Shown here: in pieces, positions 47,113 to 57,639 of the stretch
How positions within the stretch are numbered: position 1 is the stretch's first letter
How the letters are laid out: each line of letters opens with the position of its first letter
NCBI GenBank assembly: GCA_019059635.1
Contig: JAGVRJ010000004.1
Location: 2,356,001-2,420,000 of the forward strand
DNA length: 64,000 bases
Direction: 5' to 3'
Source: Proales similis
Lineage: Eukaryota; Rotifera; Eurotatoria; Ploima; Proalidae
The notes under the pieces: model-generated
The model's input: the letters and a program-made list of their open reading frames with translations, nothing else
Told to the model about the DNA's origin: nothing
Databases searched by the model: none
Program-made: the position numbers and the translations under genes

Positions 47113-47985
47113 TCAACTGAACATGTCGTCGTAAAAGTCCGGCCTTTTGTTCAGCTCTTCCTCGTCCATTTCTAACCGGTTTGAGGGGCACTCGGCAGAA
47201 CTCTCGGCGCCGACATTCATGCCGAACGGATTGAGACGATTGGCGTTGGTGTCGAGACCTGTGAGCGACTTGTGCCGCAGATGAGGCTCGCCGAACATGT
47301 TGGCGCTGTTCAACTGCTGAGTAATGCCGAGCACTCCGCCTTGTTCGACGTTGAGCAAAAGCCAGATGGGATCGCCGAACGGCTGGTTCAGACTGGTGTA
47401 CAAGCGAAACTGGCATTGATACATTCCGCACTGCTCGGGCGAAATGAGGCAAACGCTCACGTCAGTCGGCTCGTACGGACTCAGTGTGTTCACTTTGACC
47501 GGCATGCTGGACACGTTCTGGCCGTTGGCCACTTGGAAATCGTAGCCGTTCACGAATCGAAGCATGCAGCCGAGCGGCCATTCGGTGTTGCCCACGTTCT
47601 GAATGCGCCACGTTTTGATGAAGTTTGTGTTGGGCGCCACAGACTCGCCCTCGCCATAAGTGACGTCGCAGACGAACTTCATCTCCGGCAGGTTGGCGTG
47701 ATGGTTGTCGTTGTAGAGCGGATAAGTCAACTCGCCTGTTGAGGGCTGCTGCGTTTGTTGCAAAAGTCGCTGCTGCTCCTGATTGGCCGCTTCATACTCG
47801 TAATAGGCCCACAGCGCTGTGTTCAAGTTCCACTCGGCCATGTCAAGGTAAAAGTGACAGCCCTCGGTGCCGAGCGATGTCTTTGACAGTCGCTTAAACT
47901 CACTTATCAGCTGGTCCTTGTCATTTGTGTTCATGGTGCGAAACTGGCCACTTATCAAGTCAATATCCGAGTTGTCCACGTCCAT
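47113..47985 (-). CDS. ILRUN: ILRUN (C6orf106) homologue, UBA-like and NBR1-like domain protein
   Basis: A 290-residue intronless gene. ILRUN is a cytoplasmic and nuclear modulator of p300/CBP-dependent transcription in vertebrates. The start MDVDNSD corresponds to the conserved MDVD of the human protein; the frame is open for three more codons but without ATG. A UBA-like domain covers about residues 20-70 (KDQLISEFKRL, DMAEWNLNTALWAYYE). The NBR1-type FW domain covers about 100-205 (VTYGEGESVAPNTNFIKTWR, IQNVGNTEWPLGC, GMYQCQFRL). The C-terminal tail is shorter than in human (298 in total) and acidic. Function in this organism is inferred from the family. Confidence 0.93.
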   Translation of the reverse strand: MDVDNSDIDLISGQFRTMNTNDKDQLISEFKRLSKTSLGTEGCHFYLDMAEWNLNTALWAYYEYEAANQEQQRLLQQTQQPSTGELTYPLYNDNHHANLPEMKFVCDVTYGEGESVAPNTNFIKTWRIQNVGNTEWPLGCMLRFVNGYDFQVANGQNVSSMPVKVNTLSPYEPTDVSVCLISPEQCGMYQCQFRLYTSLNQPFGDPIWLLLNVEQGGVLGITQQLNSANMFGEPHLRHKSLTGLDTNANRLNPFGMNVGAESSAECPSNRLEMDEEELNKRPDFYDDMFS

Positions 47986-48550
47986 TGTTTTCAACAGTGA
48001 TCAAGATGACGGCAAATGAATGAATGAATGAAGAAAGGACGCTCGCAGGCGGCTGATGTCTCTTTATATTGCAGCTGACGTTCGGACGACAATGACGAAC
48101 AGCGCTTATTGTTTCTTTTAGATTGTTTGAAGGGAGATGAGTAGTGATGATGTTTGCCGTGATTAAAGTGAAATGCTGTGAAAGAGGATGGTGAGCATCT
48201 TTATGCGCTCATAAGCAAGCGCGCGATATAATACTCAACTGCGCATATTCACCCTCGGGCAGAACAAAGCGCACTTTTTGCATCTAAAGGTCGCCAGTCA
48301 AGGCGTTTATCTCACCGATCGACCATTTTAAATTGCACTTGGCCGAACTTCAACACCCAGCCGCTTTTAACCTGACGATGAAGAGATCGTAGAAAATTGT
48401 TTTACTAAGTTTTTAGAATCAGAGAGCAACGCGAGCTGTTCGTTTGTTGGTCGATTTTCCTTTCATTTGTGTGGTTGTTGCTTATTTTCTGGTTTTTACA
48501 TGCCCAGACGGAAAGTTGGCAATAAAAAGTGTGCGGCGTAGAGAGACGAA
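47986..48550. other. Intergenic region
   Basis: About 565 bp between the ILRUN start and the NIPSNAP stop, both minus strand. It should contain the ILRUN promoter and the NIPSNAP 3' untranslated region. Nothing else is recognised. Confidence 0.5.
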
Positions 48551-49710
48551 TCATCTGGTCGGAGAAAAGGTCAAAGGACTCATGATCTTTGACTCCATCT
48601 TGCGAATCAGCGGCACTGTGTAGGTCACACACTCGTCCCAGCCTAACCAGCGAGCGACCAGATGAGAGGAAAACAGGCGAGCGTTTAAATGAAGCGAGCA
48701 CTTACCCGGCTTGCTCCACATTTTCTCTCTCGACTCTTTGCGGTCCTGAAGGCTTTTGTACGCCCATATGTGATGAACGTAATAGAGAGGGCCGATCTGA
48801 GTGAACATGCCAGCCACGCGATAGTCAAGCCGATTACGGATGCCTCTGGACCTGAACGGGCCGATGAGTTGAGAAAAGAGGAAGCAACAACCACCAATAC
48901 GAACCAGTTGTTTCCCCATTCGATCAGAGTGCCAGGCTTGAGCGAGTAGCTTCTCATTTCATAAATGTGAGGCTCAGTCCGGGCCTCGGGCTCACCCCAG
49001 TACGTGAACGACAAGCATATTTGACGGTCACGGCTGCTGACCAGACTGGCGATTTGCTTGAGAAATTCGGCGTTTGTTTTGTCGTTTCTCATCTGATCGT
49101 TGACCTGGCCAAAATCATCGTAGTTTTTGTAGCGCCACAAATGAACTAAATAAGGCTGGCTTGACCGTCTGTTTGCCCATTTGCTCAAAGAAACGCCGCC
49201 TACCATATTGGTCGAGGGCGCCAATCTCACTGCGCCAGCTTCCAGTCAGAGTCACATTCGAGTATTTTTGGTTTATTTGTGGCACAAACTGTTCGCTATT
49301 TGAATGAGTGTTTAAGTGACAAAAGTCAAAACAGAGAGAGAGAGAGAGAGAGTCACTAACCAGACGCGTTCATAGTCCTGTGCATTGGACGGCTTCACAC
49401 GGTGAACTTGAAATGAAATGCCGTGAGCAAATTAATTGACCAGAGCGGCGGGAGCAAACAAGTCTACTTTGAAGTTCGTACAAGAACTGCTGGTCAGCGA
49501 GCAGAACTGAATGAGCCTGAGTGGCCTTCTCGACTCGAGTGCCAAACACGCGCTCTAAAAGACCGACCGAGTCACTGCTTGTCCTTGTGGCGCTCGTTCC
49601 TATCAATCTGTGGGCAAATGCGTGATCAATCAGTTGAGGACTGAGTCTAAAGCTGCCTACTGTCTACTACTGGATGTGTGCACCGCACGCGCATTTATCA
49701 GTTTGAACAT
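48551..49710 (-). CDS. NIPSNAP: NIPSNAP-family mitochondrial protein
   Basis: A mitochondrial dimeric alpha-beta barrel family; vertebrate NIPSNAP1/2 act as mitophagy signals. Seven small exons: 49710-49661, 49607-49468, 49406-49361, 49295-49204, 49145-48905, 48851-48706 and 48642-48551, 807 nt (268 residues). The N-terminus MFKLINARAVHTSSSRQL is basic, Ser/Thr-rich and lacks acids, as expected of a mitochondrial presequence. The first NIPSNAP repeat includes YELQIHRVKPSNAQDYERV, LTGSWRSEIGALDQYVHLWRY. The second includes IYEMRSYSLKPGTLIEWGNNW, GPLYYVHHIWAYKSL and YTVPLIRKMESKIM. The acceptor at 49145 was chosen because it alone keeps the frame and yields the family motif VHLW. Confidence 0.92.
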
Positions 49711-50117
49711 GGCCAAAGAGCCGAAAGATCTGAAATTTGAAATTTTAACGACTACGTAACCGATTGCGATTAGTCTGGTGAGTGAGAATCGAGCATGCAT
49801 TGCATGCATTCGAACTTGTCGCCCTTATCGCTCACAAATCTATCTTTTCAATTTGGCTCAGATTGCGACACGTTCATTTTCAGCCACGCCCCTCTTTGAA
49901 ATGTTTGTTTCAATTATTGCCTCACGCACAGAGCTGGCGCAGACAGGCCGCCTAAGCTCGATGCATTCTCAGCGACTGCCGCCGAAAGAGGAATGGCGGT
50001 AGCAAAATTTAGAAAATTTATTTGGCTGGCTGGAAAGTGAAATATTCATTGAATAAGAAAGAGAGAGAGCGGATCGAAAATCTGGTCACGGTAGAAAAAT
50101 GTGCATTGAACGAGAAA
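49711..50117. other. Intergenic region
   Basis: About 400 bp between NIPSNAP and the stop of the second sphingosine kinase gene. No coding signal is recognised. Confidence 0.5.
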
Positions 50118-51824
50118 TCAATTCATCCGGTCGGTTTTGATATTCGCGAGCACTTTGGCCATTCTGGGCACAACTTCGGCCTGCACTGTTCCGTAAGCGA
50201 TGCGCTCTCCGTCCAGCATCATGATGCCGTCTCGGTCCGAGTCGGTCTGCATCGGCTCCAGTCTGAACGCCTTTATTTTGCAGTGCTCGAGCAGCCGGCT
50301 GCTGAAGCAGTCGCCGTTCTCAGTTTGCGAGAACAAATTCAGCAGCTGTGATCGGCTAATTCCTTCTTTGATGAACATTAAATGCATATGGCCGTCGTCG
50401 AAGCTGGCCTCCGGTGCAGCCAAAAAGTCAGGCGCAATAAGGGGCTGTTTGACAACGAGAAATAGAACGAAATTCTCCTCAATCACTATCCAGTCGTCAG
50501 AGACAGGCTCCTCTATTGGGCCCAGAAAACTCTGCCGCTCACTGCTTGCGTGCTCGCTCACTACTTGATCGGTGTTTTTGGCCCTTTGCACAATGTTCAT
50601 CTTTTCGTCCTTGAACTTGTAGTTTGAGTCCGACGGAAGAAAAGAGAGGCGTCCGCGATACACTCTCATGCCTTTTGAAGCAAATGAACGAGATTGAAGC
50701 AATAAAGAGAGCTTGGTCGCTTCAACTCACTCAATATTCGCTTGAGGGCACCGACCAGAAATCGCATGCCGCCCAAGAATCTGAACTGTTCACTCTCGTA
50801 GTCGACGTCGGCGACGATCGCCCACTCGAAAGAGAGAAATGAAAACAGCTGCTGTCCATTGGCGAGCTCAAAGCGACACAGGTCCAGGTCATTGGCGATC
50901 GACTTGGCCAAGTTGAATGCACAATTGGAGGCGAAATGCTCGAGTGAGAGCTTGAGGTAAGCTTCATTGCACAAACGCGACACAGAACAGGCGAACGCGT
51001 TCGCCGATCCGGCCGGAATGTGCGCGATCGGAGTCTTGATCGCCTCACGCCAGTCGGGTCGCATCATCAGGCCGTTCAACACCTCGTGCACCAAGCCATC
51101 GCCCGATATGATCACAATGCCTCGGTATTGAGTCAAGTCGAGCGCTTGCACTTGCTCCTTTGCATGTTTGGCATATCCTTGTCGTTTTGAGCGTTTAGTT
51201 TTTCATGCTTGAGCGGCGATTGCCCAACTTACTTGTGTACACAACTGAGGTGTTGAGATTGCACTCTGCCCAAACAGGCAGAATTCGCTCGTGGTAAAGT
51301 TGCCGAGCTTTTCCGGCCCCGGCCTTCGGATTTATAAAGACGATTAGCGGCAAATCGAGTCGAGCGAGTTTCAGTTCAACGCTCAAGGCCGCAGCGTTCA
51401 GCCGTTGTCGGTTGATTAACAATTCTTTTAAACAAGACTCGATCGCTTTTTGCCACTCGGCCAGATCGAGTAAATTCTCCTGATGTGAAGCGTGCTTTGA
51501 GTACTCGAGCTCGATTGTGCTGCGCTGGCGTCGCTTAATTGGCTGGCTGGACGAGTTTGCTGCTTGTGCTGCGGGCCTATAGGCATATATGGTGAGATAG
51601 GCCTTGTTGCTTTCGCTTCGAGTGGCCGACTTGGCCAGTTTGGAGCCGGCCACGTCATTCAGGTGCAGAGTGAAGCTCTTTGCCTTTCGCTTTTCGGCAT
51701 CGAACACGATCTTCTCGTTTGAAAGAGTAACGTCAAAGACGAGCTTTGTTTTCCGCTCTTTGAATTTGTTGACCAGCGGTTTATAGGCTGTCTGATTATC
51801 TGGCTCTGGCTCCGAACTGCTCAT
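50118..51824 (-). CDS. SPHK: Sphingosine kinase, copy 2
   Basis: Paralogue of the kinase at 43550. Exons 51824-51233, 51177-50731 and 50671-50118, 1593 nt (530 residues). The ATG at 51824 (MSSSEPEPD) is the first in frame; the frame runs on upstream only through non-ATG codons. The ATP loop reads VFINPKAGAGKARQLY, closer to canonical sphingosine kinases than copy 1. The catalytic loop is ISGDGLVHEVLNGL, followed by IPAGSANAFA, FEWAIVADVDYESEQFRFLGGMRF and DGERIAYGTVQAEV. The last intron is at the same place as the single intron of copy 1. Copy 2 has an extra intron before the catalytic loop and an extra insert (about 390-415) before the GPIEEPV motif. The copies are strongly diverged, so the duplication is old. 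Confidence 0.92.
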
Positions 51825-52357
51825 TTTAGCCGTTTCGCCAACACCAGATCTGCTCGGTTGCACAGCCGCAATCTGCTAATTGCTTAAACATAAATTCACC
51901 TTTTTTTTCGGCTAGATTTGAGCATAATGTTTAAATTGCATGCATTTGAAATAAGCTATTCAAATTAAAAAACGTTCGGTCGATGAGTCAGGCATTTTCA
52001 CGTATAGGTCGGCAAGAACCTACGCTGCGCCGAGATAGAGAATTGATCGATCGGGCGTTTAAATTAATATGCAGCAGAGTAGACGGCCTGCTGCTTCTTT
52101 TTTTAGGTCTATGACGCATTATTATTGTTGTTTTTGCTTTATGTTCATCTTTTAAATGTAGGCCTAGTAAGAGAGAGAAAGAGAGAGGAAAAAAAAACTG
52201 AAAAGGTCAGAAGAGATAAAGGGCAATCGAGAAAGAGAGAAAGCGTAAAGTGACTGGGATTCGAGGGAGATAGCGAAAAGTATTGAAATTTTATCATGGC
52301 CACTTTGAGCAAATTCAGCGAACGAAAGAAGAAAAGCAATGAACAGAAGGAGGAAGG
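51825..52357. other. Intergenic region
   Basis: About 530 bp between the sphingosine kinase 2 start and the SUZ12 stop, both minus strand. AT-rich, with AG-rich stretches near 52170-52240. No further coding signal is seen. Confidence 0.5.
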
Positions 52358-54955
52358 CTAATTGCAAATGGAATGAGATGTTTTGCCGTTGGTTTGAGAG
52401 TGAAGCTGTTGGCAAAGTCGCAGCAGGTCCGCCTGCTTCAGAAGGCCGTAGTCAAACAGATTGGCCAAGTGAAGAAGAAAATTGTTGGAGAGGCGACGTT
52501 CGGCCAGCTGTTGGCTGTGAGTTTGCAGAAACAGCTGACACGCTTGGGCTACTTGGAAGTCGGCAATGAAGTTGTTTTTCATACAAAATAAATTCCACAA
52601 GTGCATGAGATCTTTCTCGCCCTCGTTGACGTCGGTGAACTCGCTCAGCATGTGTCTTGTTTGCTCGCGCAGCCATTGCGGATCAAGCTCGTCGTCCGAG
52701 TCCTCGTCCATCTCGGCAATCTGAATGGGCTGATTGCTGCCCGTGTGATAGTAGAGACGTTCACTGCCCATCTGCCAGTTGAACAACTCGTTCGGCTGCA
52801 TTTCAAAGTTGTACATTTCTAATTGTTGTATTTGCTTGAGCAGTGAGAGTTCCGTCTGAGACATTTGATTCACTTGAGCCGCCTCAAGCAAATGTCTTGT
52901 GCGTCTATAAAAAGAATCGAGAGTCAGCACACCCAGTTTATCTTATCTCGGCCTGTGCTGCAGAGCAGATCGGCAAAGAAGGGGATAACGAGAACACATG
53001 AGCAATACGGGCCGATGAGAAAGACGGGCCCAGCGAAGAGAGCGAGAGGCAGACTGACAGAGAAAGTAACTAACAATTCAAAAGCGCCCTGGCGACCTCT
53101 TTTCCGTGCCTACTTTGAGCCGAGCATAACTTAGCATAAGGCAAGCGCACTGGTCGATAAGCTCACGAGAGGACAAGAGAACTTACCGGTTGAAAAACAC
53201 GTAGGTTATTGAGGGCCGTTTTTGCGGCTTGAGACGACAGGCCGAGTAGCCGAGATTGACCGCCTGATGGAGGTCGTACTGGTTGCCCAGATAGGAGCCG
53301 TCAAATAGATCGTTGACGTAAATTTGAAAGCGATGCTCGCCGCCACCACCATGGCACGAACTGGCTTTGCTGGCCGGCTTTTTGCCGCCGTTGCTCTGAC
53401 CCGGATTTTTCTCCAGCTTGACTAGAAGTCGAAAATGGCAGTTGCAAATGTGCTTGTTGAGCGCGTCTATGCTCGGACAGTCGAGGCCGCAAAATATGCA
53501 GCGGTTGTGTCCGCTTGTAAATGTGACCAGCTTTAAGTTGGTATTTGCGCCTTTTCTATTCAAAAGTTCATCTTCACTCTCGTAACTCTCGCCCACCGAG
53601 CATTCGTCCGTGACGTTGAACTCGTAGACCACCTTTTGCTGGGCGGCCTGACTTCTCTGTTCTAGCTGCGATTTGGAATTTGTTTTCGTCGATCGATCAA
53701 TCGATCGTTTACTTCGTCCGGCGTGCATTTGAAATTCGACATAATCGAGTCCGTTTAAGATCTCGTTGGGCAGCATGCCCGTCTCGATTTGAGTGTAGTC
53801 GGCGCTTTGCAGGCGCGAATGCAGAAATCGTTTGGTCAGGAGCGGAAAATTGAGCGTTTGAGGCAGCTTGCGACTCAAGGCCATTGAATACAAATTGGGC
53901 AGTCGCTCTGGCCAGACACAGGCGCCTTCGCGCTCGATCGACAGATCCAAATGAAAATAAAACTCATCGCACGTGTCTCCTTCGTAGATGACCACTGTGC
54001 GCAAATAGAACTTGGCCCTGCCCGAGTGCTGGAACGAATGTTCCTTGCTCTCTGTGACCGGTCTGAATTCAATGTTTCCGAAGCGCACGTTGTGCTGAAA
54101 TGTGTGCAGCAGACGCATTTTTTCGTCAAATATCTGCGTGAACGTCGCAAAGCGGCAGCTGGGCACAGACTCGTTAATCAAGACCCTTTCGAATTTCAAG
54201 CAACTCTGATAACTAATCGGCTTATTAGTCTGCCGCAGTCGGCAAACAATGTCGCTCAGGCTTTTCTTCGCCACTCGGCATTTTGCTTTGTTCGCCTCTC
54301 GCATGTAGCTCAAGTTACGATTCAGAAACAGCGGATGGTAGCGTTGTCTCAGCGCCAAATATGCGTAGATTTTTAGCGACTTTTCGAACGTTTGAAACAG
54401 TCGCTGACGTTGTTCGAGTTCGAGTTTCTCACTGCAGTTGGGCTGTTGAGCGTTTTTCTCTGCTAGCTGACCGGTCAGGCTGAACGCTGAGCTTGAGAAT
54501 GCGAAATCTTCATTGGCACGCTTTGGCAGGCCGTTGTTTGCAGTGGATTTACGCGCCGAACGAATCGGAGGCTGATTTCGTTTTAGAGTTGGCGACGGAG
54601 AGCCGGCTTGGGCCGAAAAGTCGCTCATCCAGCTTAGACTGGCTTCTCTGTCACTTGCTGATGCATTGTTCATTTCAAGGCTGCTGGCGATCGTTTGACA
54701 CTCCTCGAGTTCTTGTTCATCGTTGTCAGAAGCAGCGGGCTCTTGTTTACAACTAGTCACCGACTCCTTGTGTTCATTGGACCAGCCGTTCGCCAAATGG
54801 CCATTTGAATCGCCGCTTTTTCTGGCCTTTCTGAGCGGCTCGCGTGTTGGACTCGGCGACCATGAGTAAGTTTTTTTCATCTGCTGCTTGGTTGGTGTGC
54901 CGTTTTTGAGCAAACTGTCGGACTTTCGAGGCCGTGATGCCCCATTCCTAGGCAT
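52358..54955 (-). CDS. SUZ12: SUZ12, Polycomb repressive complex 2 subunit
   Basis: Core PRC2 subunit needed with EED for EZH methylation of histone H3 Lys27. Two exons: 54955-53187 and 52904-52358, 2316 nt (771 residues), with a 282-nt intron, the second longest found inside a coding region here. The first about 165 residues are a Ser-rich, poorly conserved lead. The zinc finger reads CIFCGLDCPSIDALNKHICNCH (C-x2-C-x12-H-x4-H) at about residue 500. The C-terminal VEFS box spans exon 2, with the family features DEDSDDELDPQWL, NEGEKDLMHLWNLF and FLLHLANLFDYGLL. Length is close to human SUZ12 (739). Single copy here. Confidence 0.95.
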
Positions 54956-55305
54956 TGTCGCTTGGCCTGCCTCTAAGGGCTTGAATTAGCAGCAGATATC
55001 TCACTTTGCTCACTTTCGTTTTCGCTTCTCTTTATTTGTCTTGCTCTTGTCTATTCTAGTGCGAGAGGGGCTTGAGAGCAGCAGTGCGCTCGCACAAATC
55101 CTAATTATGAGCTTTCAAAATCATCCTATTTGGTCAGTGGTGCTAAATCGCGCTTGCATTTTTATTCGCTTCATTTCGCCTTTTATTTTGTCTTTACTGG
55201 CGACCACCTTCCCGAAAAACCGGCCGCAACTAGCAGTAGAATTCAATTTCTCGTTTATTTTCAAATTTTTCAAATCAATTCATCGCGCAACTAATAAACA
55301 GGAAT
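54956..55305. other. Intergenic region
   Basis: About 350 bp between the SUZ12 start and the stop of the WBP1-like gene, both minus strand. It should hold the SUZ12 promoter. Nothing else is seen. Confidence 0.5.
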
Positions 55306-55884
55306 TCAATATTTGGCTCCGGGCTGGCCATTGTATGAAGGATAAGACTGATAGCCACCACCGGCCGGATATGGGTACGGAGGAGGTGCGTCAGCATTGG
55401 AAATCGCTTGAGGCGGCGGTGCGGGCACCGACGGCGGGTTAACGCCAGGTGTCGATTGGTAAGTATTCGCCGCGACCCGGTGAGTATTAGCAGTTACCAA
55501 GCCGGCACAATAGCGAAAATATCTGGCCCTGGCGAGACGTCTCCTTCGAGCTCGGGCGTAGCATGCGAGCAAAATGATTCCTTTCACAACTAGGATCAAC
55601 AACAACCAGAACCCTTAGGGGCGTTTACTTTTACTTGAATGGTTCAAATTGAATAGAGCAACTTACACCAAAAGTCATAGAAATAAAAGCAGCATTGGTC
55701 ATAAAAATGCCCGCAACAGTAGCTGTCTATGAAAAAGCGGCATTAGCCAAAGAGACGTCAAACTACTTTGAATGAGCTTACTTCCGATACAGTAGGTGCT
55801 GCCGCAGTAGCTATTGGCTTCACCTGTGGGTACATTGGCGGCCATGAAGGCGGCGAGGAATAGAGCGATGCTTGACGAAATCAT
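55306..55884 (-). CDS. WBP1/VOPP1-family-like single-pass membrane protein with PPxY motif
   Basis: A small type I membrane protein in three exons with GT-AG introns. The signal peptide is SIALFLAAFMAANVPTGEA. The short luminal part is Cys-rich (YCGSTYCIGN, SYCCGHFYDQCC). It runs into an aromatic-rich membrane segment that reads FYDFWWFWLLLILVV across the second splice junction, which closely resembles the YYYELWWFWLLW of WBP1L and the LWYFWFL of VOPP1. An Arg-rich juxtamembrane stretch (ARARRRRLARAR) and a Pro/Tyr-rich tail with APPPYPYP follow. The PPPY is a PPxY site for WW domains of Nedd4-like ligases. Endosome or lysosome trafficking is inferred from the family. The family assignment rests on architecture and the membrane motif. 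Confidence 0.7.
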
Positions 55885-56055
55885 ATCGCCCTGTCTGTGT
55901 GTTTGAGAGAGAGAGAGAGACGAATGCGGCTATTGCGACTTGTCTAAATAGACAACACTCATCCGGCTTATCGTTTCACTTGTCTTGTGACTATGCCAAA
56001 TGAGTCAGAGCGCTGTTGGTTCGAACAGATCATCATCATTTTATTATTTGATATC

Positions 56056-57639
56056 TTAATTTGAGTTAGACACGAGCATAATAACAAGAGCGAGCAGAAT
56101 CACAGAAAGCGAGAATTGATTGCTAAACGAGCTAGAACGCTGAATTGGATCAATGTTGGAGAATTTGACCGAGTCGTTTTTGTGCGCGGTCTTTTCAGTC
56201 AATGTTTGATCTTCTTCTGGGTCGGTGTCGGATGGCGTCGAGGTGTCCGCTGTGCTGGCCTCCTCGTCGAGTTGCTGCAGTTCGGTTATTGTGCAGCGAA
56301 CCTCGACTCGGCCTCGATCGCTGATCTCGTCTGAACGCTCGTGTCTGTCGCAGTCGACCTGCGACACAGCTGAGTCTGATTGAGTCATGAGACTGAAGCT
56401 GGTCGACGACACACTTTCGTTCAGATTCAACGAGTACGTGTGCATCAGTTTGTCCAGCTCGTCTTTGGTCAACGATTGCTGCATGAAGAATCGGTAAATC
56501 AAGTACAGATTCTGCTCGTCTGTTTCCACGCCTGGCCTCAACGAGTCGGAGACAATCTGCGACAGAGTGGCATAGTCCAAGTCGAACTTGGTGCTGATCA
56601 GTGTGAAGTTAGAGCGCGCAGCAAGTTCAAGCCAAGTTCTGGTTTCCTCGTTCACTTCAGACCATTCGTGTCCCAGTTGACTGACAAACACTTGAAGAGT
56701 TTGATCGTCAGTTGGAATGCTATCCGCTCGATCGACCTTGACCAAGTATCCGTCGGAGCTCCTCAAGTCCAACTGTTTAAGGCGTTTCAGGCCTTTCAAC
56801 GAGGGCAGTTCGTCGAGCCGACTCTCGCCCAAGAACAAGTACTCAAGCGCGACGAGCGGCTCGAACACACTCCGTTCGATGTGCTTTATCTGATTGCCGA
56901 ACAGGTCGAGCAGCCTCAGATTGGGCAGATTGGAGAATGTGTTGACGTCTATGAAGGTCAGATTGTTGCTGCTCAATATCAAATATTCGAGTGAGTCGAC
57001 TCTGAACGGAAACTTGATGTCAACGAGCTGATTATTGTTCAATTTTAACATGCGCATCTGCTGCATGTTTCTTAGCCAGTAGGCGTCAAAGCGGCTCAGG
57101 CGATTGTTGGCAAGAATCAAATCTCGCAAGCTGGTCAGCTGGACAAACTCGCTGGCCAGCAGGCTGAGTCTGATGTCGTCGATGCCGCTCAATTCGATGC
57201 TCAGCGCGCTTAATGAATCTTTGCGAACGAAGCGGAGAAAATCGGCCTCGCTGTCGTTCATGTTGTAGAGGAAGAGCTCTTTGACCGGCCCGAGGCCTTG
57301 AAATGTGTCGGCTCGCAGAATCCTGGTTCCGTTCAGGCCCAGTATGAGACGTTTGGGAGAAAGCTGAGCGAACAGGCCCAAGGCGGCTTCGGACTCAAAG
57401 TCAAAATTGAAGAACTGCACTGTGTCGAGCAGAGCTTTGTTCTCGTCGTAATCATGATTTCTGATGGGCCAGCTGGCTTCACTGCTGCCCAATAAGCTTG
57501 GCTCATTGACGCATGTCACTATCAGCTCATTGTCTTTCTGCAGTACGCAGCCGCAGCCATTAAATGGACACTCGCTATTCTCGATGGCAACTATGCTGCT
57601 CACGGTCAACAATAGACCTAGAATGAATAGGCTGGTCAT
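56056..57639 (-). CDS. Secreted or GPI-anchored leucine-rich-repeat protein
   Basis: A 527-residue intronless gene. The start MTSLFILGLLLTVSSIVAIE at 57639 gives a clean signal peptide; the frame continues 23 codons upstream without improving the model. An N-terminal cap with CPFNGCGC precedes LRRs at about residues 95-290 (for example LRDLILANNRLSRFDAYWL, LEYLILSSNNLTFIDVNTF, LRLLDLFGNQIKHIERSVF). A non-repeat acidic region follows. The last 17 residues are hydrophobic (LSVILLALVIMLVS) with no cytoplasmic tail, preceded by small residues, as in a GPI-attachment signal. It has the same general design as the two other LRR genes in this window but is not closely similar to them. No orthologue can be named. 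Confidence 0.83.
   Translation of the reverse strand: MTSLFILGLLLTVSSIVAIENSECPFNGCGCVLQKDNELIVTCVNEPSLLGSSEASWPIRNHDYDENKALLDTVQFFNFDFESEAALGLFAQLSPKRLILGLNGTRILRADTFQGLGPVKELFLYNMNDSEADFLRFVRKDSLSALSIELSGIDDIRLSLLASEFVQLTSLRDLILANNRLSRFDAYWLRNMQQMRMLKLNNNQLVDIKFPFRVDSLEYLILSSNNLTFIDVNTFSNLPNLRLLDLFGNQIKHIERSVFEPLVALEYLFLGESRLDELPSLKGLKRLKQLDLRSSDGYLVKVDRADSIPTDDQTLQVFVSQLGHEWSEVNEETRTWLELAARSNFTLISTKFDLDYATLSQIVSDSLRPGVETDEQNLYLIYRFFMQQSLTKDELDKLMHTYSLNLNESVSSTSFSLMTQSDSAVSQVDCDRHERSDEISDRGRVEVRCTITELQQLDEEASTADTSTPSDTDPEEDQTLTEKTAHKNDSVKFSNIDPIQRSSSFSNQFSLSVILLALVIMLVSNSN

Noticed and set aside
49145-49230. Apparent one-base frameshift in NIPSNAP between the fourth and fifth exons
   Set aside because: Using the acceptor at 49146-49147 (TTTAG) restores both the frame and the family motif VHLW, so no frameshift is needed.
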